NCBI GenBank assembly: GCA_002085355.1
Contig: NATN01000216.1
Coordinates: 1 to 5,318, forward strand
Direction: 5' to 3'
Length of the DNA: 5,318 nt
Source of the DNA: Candidatus Zhuqueibacterota bacterium 4484_87
Lineage (GTDB): Bacteria > Zhuqueibacterota > Zhuqueibacteria > Thermofontimicrobiales > Thermofontimicrobiaceae
Shown: positions 1 to 5,318 of the stretch, one piece after another
How positions within the stretch are numbered: the first letter of the stretch is position 1
Layout of the letters: the number at the start of each line of letters is the position of its first letter
Program-made: the position numbers and the translations under genes
The notes under the pieces: model-generated
Told to the model about the DNA's origin: nothing
Database searches by the model: none
What the model saw: only the letters and a program-made list of their open reading frames with translations

Positions 1-486
1 AGGTGCGACTTTTTCCACCATGCGATAGACCTGCTGCATGGCTTCACTTTGACCGATGATATTATCCAGCGAAAATTTGTCGCGCAGCCTTTCTTTCAGA
101 TTTACATTTTCGGTGGCGAGATTCTTTTTTTCCAGCACTTGCTTGATTTTTAATTTCAGCTCAATCATGTCGAAAGGTTTAATCAGATAATCATAAGCGC
201 CTTTGCGCATCGCTTCCACGGCTGTCTGCGCAGTCGCGTAGGCAGTCATGAGTATCACTTCCGCCCGCGGCGAGATTTTTTTTACCTGCTCGAGCACGCC
301 GATTCCGTCCATGCCCGGCATCTTCAAATCAGTAATGACGACATCAAATTCATTTTGCCGGATCTTTTTTAACCCGGCTTCCCCGTCGTAAGCTACTTCA
401 ACTTCATGCTTATCCAATTCCAATGCGCTTTTCAAAACATGGCACATGCGTCTTTCGTTATCGATGACTAAAATTTTTCCCTGCAT
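1..486 (-). CDS. NtrC/AtoC-type sigma-54 response regulator, N-terminal part (cut by left window edge)
   Basis: This reading frame starts at ATG 486-484 and stays open for 162 codons to the window edge, so only the N-terminus is present. Residues 1-120 form a CheY-like receiver. They start MQGKILVIDNE, the phosphoacceptor is D53 in VVITDLKMPGMDG, the conserved Thr is T81 (VILMTAY) and the conserved Lys is K103 (YLIKPF). A helical, charged linker covers about 106-140. Residues 143-162 (IIGQSEAMQQVYRMVEKVAP) match the opening of the sigma-54 AAA+ ATPase domain; Walker A would lie just outside the window. A DNA-binding HTH domain is expected but not visible. The start is supported by GAGGG six bases upstream. 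The gene lies 9 bp after the histidine kinase, its probable phosphodonor. The acidic pocket reads D9-N10-E11, where DDE is more usual. By family role it would be a phosphorylation-controlled activator of sigma-54 promoters; its targets cannot be inferred. Confidence 0.93.
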   Translation of the reverse strand, partial: MQGKILVIDNERRMCHVLKSALELDKHEVEVAYDGEAGLKKIRQNEFDVVITDLKMPGMDGIGVLEQVKKISPRAEVILMTAYATAQTAVEAMRKGAYDYLIKPFDMIELKLKIKQVLEKKNLATENVNLKERLRDKFSLDNIIGQSEAMQQVYRMVEKVAP

Positions 487-498
487 AGCGATCCCTCA
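487..498 (-). promoter_or_regulatory. Shine-Dalgarno overlapping the kinase stop codon, for the response regulator
   Basis: On the minus strand the junction reads TGAGGGATCGCTATG. The kinase stop TGA runs directly into GAGGG, which sits six bases before the regulator ATG. This fixes the regulator start and suggests that ribosomes finishing the kinase can reinitiate on the regulator, keeping the two partners in proportion. The coupling is inferred from spacing only. Confidence 0.7.
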
Positions 499-1887
499 CT
501 TTAAAGGAAGATAAATGAAAAAAGTGGTTCCTTTTCCTCGTTCTGAAATGACTTCCATCCAGCCGCCGTGTTTTTCGATGAGTTGCTTGCTGATGGCAAG
601 CCCCAATCCGCTGCCGGAAGATTTTGTCGTAAAAAATGGTTCAAAAACTTTTTCAAGGTCTCCAGTGATTCCTTCGCCGTTGTCCTGCACCGAAATACGT
701 GCAAAATTACCTTTGCGCGTTTGTTTTTTTTCAATTTTAATGAGAATTTCACCATTCTCATCGGAAATTGCCTGCTGAGCATTGAGAATCAAATTGAATA
801 ACACTTGTTGCAGCGCGTTTTCGTCAACAGCGACAAGTGGTAATTCTTTTTCTGAAGAAAAAGAAATGCTCGCGGAATTTTCCTGACTGTCCCGCTGGGC
901 GGCATGAATAACTCTTTCGACAAGAACGCTCAAGTTTTGCGGAGTAATGTTCAACTTTGGTTCTCTGGCAAATGAGAGAAAATTATTCACCAGATGGTTC
1001 AGTCGCTGGACTTCAGCGAAAATAAAATCGAATAATTCATCGGATTTATCTTTTGGCGCGTATTTTTCTTTGAGCACGTCGGCAGTGCCTTTGATAATTC
1101 CCAGCGGATTACGGATTTCGTGCGCCATGGAAGCAGCCATCTGCCCCATGGCGGCTAACTTTTCCGATTGCTGCATTTGGTCGTGGGTACGAATCAGCAG
1201 GGTAATCATCCAGGAAATGAAAAACGAAAAAACGATGATTAATCCCAGGCTGACGAGACCGCCGAGTATGAGTCCTTGACGAAAGAGGTCCAATAATTGG
1301 AAAAAATCCGCATTTGCTTCTAAAACCAATACCGCGGAAACTTCAAAATATTCGTTGTGCAGCGGCGCATAGACGCTTTTAAATTTATTTCCTTCCACAA
1401 TGTGAATCGGAGAGGCTGCCAACATACCGGACCAGGCTGCTTCCAGAATTGTGCTGTCCTGATCCAGATAAGTCAGTTGCTGTTCATCAGGAAATCTGCT
1501 TTGTGCATCAATCAGCACCTGATTTTGAGAGTTGATGATGAACGCGGATTCCAAATCAAAATCGTAAATGAGTCTGCTGAGAAAAGGTCGCAACAATAAA
1601 CCGCCCAGGGAACGTTCATCCGGCGAATAAATGGCGTCCATATAGTCAGTTTCGATTTTTTGCGCCGACAAATTTGCAATAGCTTTCAACCGTTTTTCCA
1701 ATTCCTGCTCTAAATAGCTATTCATCCGGTTCAAAAACAACCAACTTGCCAGATTGAATGCAAGCAGCATGAAAACCGTGAAAAATACCAGCGCCCGCAC
1801 GTAGAATTTACGTTTTCTGAGCAATTGAGCGCTTGTCTTTTGCCGGGATCTCACTGATTTTTTTCCTCTCCAAAAAGTTTCAGCCAT
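496..1887 (-). CDS. membrane sensor histidine kinase, NtrB/ZraS type, with extracytoplasmic Cache-like sensor
   Basis: This 463-residue protein is a two-component sensor kinase of the inner membrane. A basic N-terminus (1-30) precedes transmembrane helix 1 (about 31-52). An extracytoplasmic region of about 150 residues follows (53-203). It begins with an amphipathic helix and contains SAFIINSQNQVLIDA, which resembles Cache/PDC folds; the ligand is unknown. Transmembrane helix 2 is about 205-232. The HisKA domain has phosphoacceptor H256 in MAHEIRNPLG. The ATPase domain has an N box (365-NLILNAQQA), G1 (401-QDNGEGI), F box (416-FEPFFTTK) and G2 (425-GSGLGLAI), so it should be catalytically competent. 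Only about 24 residues separate helix 2 from H256, leaving no room for a normal HAMP or PAS domain. The ATG at 1887 overlaps the NYN gene by 37 bp. A GAGGA-type Shine-Dalgarno lies about 12 bases upstream, longer than ideal, but no other ATG precedes the first membrane helix. The cognate regulator is the next gene. Confidence 0.95.
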   Translation of the reverse strand: MAETFWRGKKSVRSRQKTSAQLLRKRKFYVRALVFFTVFMLLAFNLASWLFLNRMNSYLEQELEKRLKAIANLSAQKIETDYMDAIYSPDERSLGGLLLRPFLSRLIYDFDLESAFIINSQNQVLIDAQSRFPDEQQLTYLDQDSTILEAAWSGMLAASPIHIVEGNKFKSVYAPLHNEYFEVSAVLVLEANADFFQLLDLFRQGLILGGLVSLGLIIVFSFFISWMITLLIRTHDQMQQSEKLAAMGQMAASMAHEIRNPLGIIKGTADVLKEKYAPKDKSDELFDFIFAEVQRLNHLVNNFLSFAREPKLNITPQNLSVLVERVIHAAQRDSQENSASISFSSEKELPLVAVDENALQQVLFNLILNAQQAISDENGEILIKIEKKQTRKGNFARISVQDNGEGITGDLEKVFEPFFTTKSSGSGLGLAISKQLIEKHGGWMEVISERGKGTTFFIYLPLK

Positions 1888-2345
1888 TCTGTCAGTTCTT
1901 CCTCTGACATGGGCTTGTCAAATTTCTGATCAAGCTGGTTTTGCTGGGCTTCTTTGCGCAGCAATGAATAAAATTGGCTGGGAAGGATATTTTTTACTCC
2001 CATATTTTTCCCAAAATTGATTATCTCTCTGTCCTCGGTAACAAGAATTAACTGAGTACTAGTCGCTTTTTCGCGAAGGATGCGTTTAATTACCGGATCT
2101 GCTTTCTCCGGTGCATGGGAATAGTAGATGTGCAATTTTTTTCTCCGTTCGTAAGGATTGCCCACATAACCTACGTCATCACCATCGAAAACAAGCGTGA
2201 TTTCAATTTTTTTTGTCGTCAGATAATTCAATATCCGGTGAATAAGCAAATTTCGCGCCTTTTCCAGATTTATTTCCAGTGCATTTTTCAGTTCTGGAAT
2301 TTTATGAATCACATTGTATCCGTCGATCAGATAATGGGGATGCAT
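1851..2345 (-). CDS. YacP/Rae1-like NYN-domain protein (putative PIN-like RNase)
   Basis: This 164-residue cytoplasmic protein has no signal peptide or membrane segment. It matches the YacP-like NYN family in length and motif order: LIDGYNVIH with D8 at the N-terminus, LVFDGDD (D54, D56, D57) after the second strand, HAPEKADPVIKRIL with D83, and LVTEDREI (D105). These spaced acidic residues form the metal site in PIN/NYN nucleases. Family knowledge: B. subtilis Rae1 (YacP) cleaves mRNA on the ribosome, but most homologues outside Firmicutes are uncharacterised, so RNase activity here is inference. The acidic tail EEELTEWLKLFGEE (about 148-161) resembles the C-terminal signature I recall in many such proteins. 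The start ATG follows AGGAA by six bases, and that AGGAA includes part of the cyclase stop codon. The 3' end overlaps the histidine kinase start by 37 bp. This is strong evidence of co-expression with both neighbours, although a link to their signalling is not established. Confidence 0.88.
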   Translation of the reverse strand: MHPHYLIDGYNVIHKIPELKNALEINLEKARNLLIHRILNYLTTKKIEITLVFDGDDVGYVGNPYERRKKLHIYYSHAPEKADPVIKRILREKATSTQLILVTEDREIINFGKNMGVKNILPSQFYSLLRKEAQQNQLDQKFDKPMSEEELTEWLKLFGEEKNQ

Positions 2346-2357
2346 GATTTATTCCTA
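2346..2357 (-). promoter_or_regulatory. Shine-Dalgarno overlapping the cyclase stop codon, for the NYN gene
   Basis: The minus-strand junction reads TAGGAATAAATCATG. The cyclase stop TAG forms the start of the AGGAA Shine-Dalgarno, which lies six bases before the NYN ATG. This supports both the chosen start and translational coupling to the cyclase. Confidence 0.7.
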
Positions 2358-4529
2358 TTTCGTCTTCATTTCAAAGACACCATCCCAGTTCGATGGCGGC
2401 GGATTTTTTTCAATCAAATTGCAACGATGCACAAATTCGGCAGAAGGCCCATCGTCCGGGTCGATTTGCAGCGCTTTGAGAAAATATTCCCGCGCATTGT
2501 GAAAATCTCTCATTCGGTACTTTTCCAAGCCCTTCAAAAAATATTCCATTGTCGCCTTTTGTTCGTTGCTCAAGTCAATGGATTTTTCTTCGATCACCTG
2601 ATAAATTCGCACAGGCTTTGCTTTGCCTTTTACGCGAATCAAGTCCAGCTCGCGGCACCAAAAATATTTGCCCACCAGTTGAAAAGTGGATTGGCTGATA
2701 ATAATAGACGTTCCGTAAATTTTATTCGTTCCCTCCAGTCGGGAAGCGAGATTGACACTGTCGCCAATGGCAGTGTAATCGAAGCGATTGGTTCCGCCAA
2801 TGTTGCCAACGATCATGGGACCAGAATTGAGGCCTATGCGCGTTTCAAAGAGAGGCCTGTTTTGCTCTTTCCATTTTTTCTGGTAGGTATGCAATTTTTT
2901 CTGAATGTCCAACGCCGCCCGGCAGGCGCGAAGCGCATGATCCGGCTGTTGAATGGGTGCACCAAAAATTGCAAACACGGCGTCCCCTTCGTATTTGTCA
3001 AGGTAACCCTGGTATTTTAAAATAATGTCAGTCAGAACGCCCAGATACTCATTGAGATACAAGACCAATTGTTCTGGTTCCAGTTTTTCCGAGTAGCTGG
3101 TGAAATTTTTGATGTCGGAAAAAAACGCAGTAGCAAATTTTTTCTCCCCGCCTAATTTGAGCATGTTGGGGTTTTTGAGCAATTCATTGACGACAGAGGG
3201 AGAGACATAGTTTTGAAACATTAATTTGATGCGTTTTTTGTCTTTTATTTCTCGGAAATATTTGAATCCCAATACTGCAATCTGGCTGGCGATGATGCCG
3301 ATGAAAGGCCTGACATTGTCAATCCACTGATTGTTTGTCCAGAACGAAAAAAATGTACCGACCATGAATCCACCGATTGAGAGCAGCAACACCGGGATGC
3401 TGATCCACATATTAAAAAAAGAAGCGACAATTGCCACGAATAGGCACAATACGATTAAGATGAAAATGTTGATGGTAGTTGACTTTTTATAAATAAAATC
3501 GCCGTGCAAAATGTTGTACAGCATGTTGGCATGAATTTCGACGCCGGGAAATGCTTCCTGAAATGGCACCGGGCGCAAGTCATTGAGCCCGGGCGCTGAT
3601 GCGCCGATGAGGATGATTTTGTTTTTGAAAAATTCTGCAGGGATGCGCTTGGTGTACACATCGTAAAAAGAGACGTAACGAAATGTTTTGAACGTGCCGA
3701 TGTAGTTGATCAACATTTGGCCTTTTTTGTCAATGGGAATTTCCAGTGCGGCGTCCGGAGCAATGGCTGGAATTTTTAGCTTCAGAAATTTTCCGGGCAC
3801 AATGGAAATATCGTGTTGCGCAACGTCGAACATGTTGAATATCAGTGCAAGAGCCAGACTTGGGTAGAGCCGATCGGCGAAGTTCATGAATAAAGGCATT
3901 TTGCGAATCACACTGTCATTGTCCGGCTGGTAATTGACAAATCCAACGCTTTTGGAAGCATTGTAAAGTTCAATAAATTTGCCGTCAAACCGATCGGCTA
4001 CGGGAAATTCATTCATTGTTTCCGGGCTGAAAGCATAGCTGAGGCGGGAGTAATCAAATTTTTCCGGTGGGAAATTCATGCGATAAAGAAAAGCATCCGG
4101 CTCTGCCCGGGAAAAAGAGAGGGCATGGGAGACAATACCGGCAGATTTTGTTGCCTGAACTAACAGCGTATCGGCAACCCGGTCAATGTCCCGCTCCATG
4201 AATAAAATATCAAAACCGATTGCCCGTGCGCCTCCGCGAACGAGGTAGTTTATCATCTCCGCGTAATAATCCCGAGGCCACTGCTGAAATCTGCCCAGTT
4301 TGTTCAAACTGCGATTGTCTATATCGACAATGACAATGTCTTCAACCTTTGCGCCGTCGCGTTTTTCTTCCAGTAAAGAAATTTTTCGGCTGAAGCGCAT
4401 GTCCAGCGTTTGTAATTCAAATTTGTGAAAAACAGTGGGAAATAAAATGTACGTGAACAAGATGATCGTTACTGCTGCTAATATGCCAAGCGCGATTCCT
4501 GTGAGTAATCGTTTGTAAATTTGGTTCAT
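2355..4529 (-). CDS. CHASE2-domain class III adenylate cyclase
   Basis: This 724-residue membrane protein should make cAMP from ATP. Transmembrane helix 1 is about 8-31. Residues about 35-345 form an extracytoplasmic CHASE2 sensor, with typical stretches such as IVIVDIDNRSLNKLGRFQQW, ARAIGFDILF and FPGVEIHANMLYNIL. Three helices follow at about 352-371, 374-397 and 406-424, the usual CHASE2 topology, which places the catalytic domain in the cytoplasm. The cyclase domain (about 464-647) keeps metal-binding D472 (FFSDIKNFT) and D516 (KYEGDAVFAIFG), the purine-selecting pair K512 and T586 (DYTAIGD), and transition-state N593 and R597 (VNLASRLEG). K plus T is the pattern of adenylate rather than guanylate cyclases. 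Residues 654-690 form one TPR-like helical pair, followed by a tail with DGPS and NWDGVFEM, seen in related CHASE2 cyclases. Class III cyclases act as dimers; a homodimer is likely. AGGA seven bases upstream supports the start. The ligand sensed by CHASE2 is unknown. Confidence 0.95.
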   Translation of the reverse strand: MNQIYKRLLTGIALGILAAVTIILFTYILFPTVFHKFELQTLDMRFSRKISLLEEKRDGAKVEDIVIVDIDNRSLNKLGRFQQWPRDYYAEMINYLVRGGARAIGFDILFMERDIDRVADTLLVQATKSAGIVSHALSFSRAEPDAFLYRMNFPPEKFDYSRLSYAFSPETMNEFPVADRFDGKFIELYNASKSVGFVNYQPDNDSVIRKMPLFMNFADRLYPSLALALIFNMFDVAQHDISIVPGKFLKLKIPAIAPDAALEIPIDKKGQMLINYIGTFKTFRYVSFYDVYTKRIPAEFFKNKIILIGASAPGLNDLRPVPFQEAFPGVEIHANMLYNILHGDFIYKKSTTINIFILIVLCLFVAIVASFFNMWISIPVLLLSIGGFMVGTFFSFWTNNQWIDNVRPFIGIIASQIAVLGFKYFREIKDKKRIKLMFQNYVSPSVVNELLKNPNMLKLGGEKKFATAFFSDIKNFTSYSEKLEPEQLVLYLNEYLGVLTDIILKYQGYLDKYEGDAVFAIFGAPIQQPDHALRACRAALDIQKKLHTYQKKWKEQNRPLFETRIGLNSGPMIVGNIGGTNRFDYTAIGDSVNLASRLEGTNKIYGTSIIISQSTFQLVGKYFWCRELDLIRVKGKAKPVRIYQVIEEKSIDLSNEQKATMEYFLKGLEKYRMRDFHNAREYFLKALQIDPDDGPSAEFVHRCNLIEKNPPPSNWDGVFEMKTK

Positions 4530-4540
4530 AAATTTGTCCT
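4530..4540 (-). promoter_or_regulatory. Shine-Dalgarno for the cyclase gene
   Basis: The minus strand reads AGGACAAATTTATG. AGGA lies seven bases before the ATG, a near-ideal spacing that supports this start. The next in-frame Met codon (residue 44) falls after the first membrane helix, so starting there would lose that helix. Confidence 0.65.
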
Positions 4541-4591
4541 GTTGAGTATCCCTGTATTGCCTGAGTCTTTTTTAATTATCAACTCATATTT

Positions 4592-4620
4592 GTTTTAAAA
4601 ATTTATCGTTTCCTTTTCAA
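4592..4620 (-). promoter_or_regulatory. candidate sigma-70-type promoter upstream of the cyclase operon (weak)
   Basis: On the minus strand TTGAAA (4620-4615) and TAAAAC (4597-4592) are separated by 17 bases, matching 5 of 6 and 4 of 6 consensus positions. The pair overlaps the last codons and the stop of the restriction-modification gene, which would give a leader of roughly 50-60 bases before the cyclase ATG. A second -10-like GATAAT (about 4579-4574) has no matching -35. The region is very AT-rich, so chance matches are expected, and FCB-group bacteria may use a different consensus. Read-through from the upstream gene is an equally good explanation. Confidence 0.2.
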
Positions 4621-5318
4621 TTTCCGGATAAATGTTATCAATTTTCTTCTGAATCTCTATCGTTTTACTCAGCGCAGTAACGATCCGACAATAGTGCTGC
4701 GAATTGTCCATCTTTCTGCCTTTTCGATCTTTCAGGTATTTGTGAAGCACCTGATATCCGCCAATGTGATAATTCCAGACTTCAGGAGCGATGCCTTCAA
4801 AATATTTCTCTTTGTTGATGTAAACGCGTTTTTCATTTTCGTTGTATTCAATTTTTTCAATCTGGTCATTGTCGCCGACGACAGGATATTTGGCAACGGG
4901 GGGATTAACCGCCGCTTCTTTCAGCAGATGCAAATCAGCCAACTTCTTGCCTAATTTTTCCATAGTTTTGAATAATTTGTAATCAGAGGTAAAAGGTACC
5001 CGCGGAAAGTCTATCTTCAAAAATTCGGCGTAAGTGGCGCGGTAAATGTTGCTGTAAAATAAGCCGTAAATGTAATGCAAAATATCTTCGGGAGAAGGTC
5101 GTTTGCTAAAAGCTGTTTCGAGTTTGTCATAGATTTTTGGGGAAATGTTAGGCTTCCTGCCGTAAGATGCTTTGGGTTCGAACACCATCATTATTGTGGA
5201 ACCGGGTTTGGCGGCTTTTTTATTATCCTCATCGGGATAAAGGTATAAGGGGAATAACATCGCGCCGCCGCGATAAAAAAGGTTAAAATCAACAATATTT
5301 TCAGTAATAAAAGCTAAA
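4595..5318 (-). CDS. restriction-modification enzyme, type ISP-like C-terminal specificity region (5' end outside window)
   Basis: The frame is open from the right edge through 240 codons to TAA at 4597-4595. The internal ATG at 5260 is not the true start, because coding sense continues upstream as LAFITENIVDFNLFYRGGA. Visible blocks are FPLYLYPDEDN (about residues 22-32 from the edge), HYIYGLFYSNIYRATYAEFL (81-100) followed by KIDFPRVPF (101-109), and VWNYHIGGYQVLHKYLKDRK (180-199). These resemble the C-terminal target-recognition region of type ISP enzymes such as LlaBIII and related N6-adenine methyltransferases. This region reads the DNA target; the methyltransferase and any helicase or nuclease domains would lie upstream, outside the window. 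It cannot be decided whether this is a full single-chain restriction enzyme or a methyltransferase only. It ends 65 bp before the cyclase and looks functionally unrelated to the signalling genes. Hand counts on sampled lines suggest lower G+C than the cyclase, consistent with, but not proof of, horizontal acquisition. Confidence 0.82.
   Translation of the reverse strand, partial: LAFITENIVDFNLFYRGGAMLFPLYLYPDEDNKKAAKPGSTIMMVFEPKASYGRKPNISPKIYDKLETAFSKRPSPEDILHYIYGLFYSNIYRATYAEFLKIDFPRVPFTSDYKLFKTMEKLGKKLADLHLLKEAAVNPPVAKYPVVGDNDQIEKIEYNENEKRVYINKEKYFEGIAPEVWNYHIGGYQVLHKYLKDRKGRKMDNSQHYCRIVTALSKTIEIQKKIDNIYPEIEKETINF

Noticed and set aside
515..1599. Several plus-strand open frames opposite the histidine kinase
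   Set aside because: All are antisense to conserved kinase motifs, lack plausible domains and are best explained as shadows.
2115..3020. A 301-codon open frame on the plus strand, antisense to NYN and the cyclase
   Set aside because: It lies opposite two genes with clear family motifs, shows no recognisable domain, and is rich in Phe, Ile, Arg and His as expected of the antisense of Lys/Glu-rich coding sequence.
3245..3661. Two short minus-strand frames inside the cyclase gene
   Set aside because: They overlap the cyclase in another frame across its conserved CHASE2 end and membrane helices, with Ser/Cys-rich translations typical of out-of-frame reading.
4562..4586. Inverted repeat TGAGT...ACTCA as a possible terminator after the restriction-modification gene
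   Set aside because: The stem is only five base pairs with a loop of about 15 bases and no following T run on the minus strand. It is too weak to call.
4530..4594. Sigma-54 (-24/-12) promoter upstream of the cyclase, which would suggest autoregulation by the NtrC-type regulator
   Set aside because: No GG/GC pair with the required spacing in a TGGCAC-TTGC context was found in this gap.
4595..5260. Internal ATG at 5260 as the true start of the restriction-modification gene
   Set aside because: The frame stays open to the window edge and the type ISP-like specificity region is normally the C-terminal end of a much larger protein.

Overview
The window is a compact bacterial segment with every gene on the minus strand, so it reads biologically from right to left. 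In order of transcription it holds: (1) the 3' part of a restriction-modification gene with a type ISP (LlaBIII-like) C-terminal specificity region, cut by the right edge; (2) a CHASE2-containing class III adenylate cyclase; (3) a small YacP/Rae1-like NYN-domain protein, a putative PIN-like RNase; (4) a membrane sensor histidine kinase of the NtrB/ZraS type; and (5) an NtrC/AtoC-type response regulator, cut by the left edge just as its sigma-54 AAA+ domain begins.

Genes 2-5 look like one transcription unit. The cyclase and NYN genes are 9 bp apart, the NYN and kinase genes overlap by 37 bp, and the kinase and regulator genes are 9 bp apart. At both 9-bp junctions the stop codon of the upstream gene is part of the Shine-Dalgarno sequence of the next, which suggests translational coupling. 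The only real intergenic space is 65 bp between the restriction-modification gene and the cyclase. It is AT-rich and has no convincing terminator, and any promoter for the operon would be in or just upstream of it.

The proteins suggest a signalling cassette. The cyclase has a large extracytoplasmic CHASE2 sensor, three further membrane helices and a catalytic domain that retains all the key residues. The kinase has its own, different extracytoplasmic sensor. It most likely phosphorylates the adjacent regulator, which would activate sigma-54 promoters that are not visible here. The role of the NYN protein between them is unknown; RNA cleavage is the family-based guess.

The organism is probably a Gram-negative bacterium of moderate G+C. 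A CHASE2 cyclase with a conserved C-terminal tail next to an NtrB/NtrC pair fits poorly characterised FCB-group phyla (Calditrichota/KSB1-like), spirochaetes or deltaproteobacteria. This is inference from gene content, and the sequence alone does not fix the taxon. No tRNA, rRNA, CRISPR, insertion sequence or notable repeat was seen.
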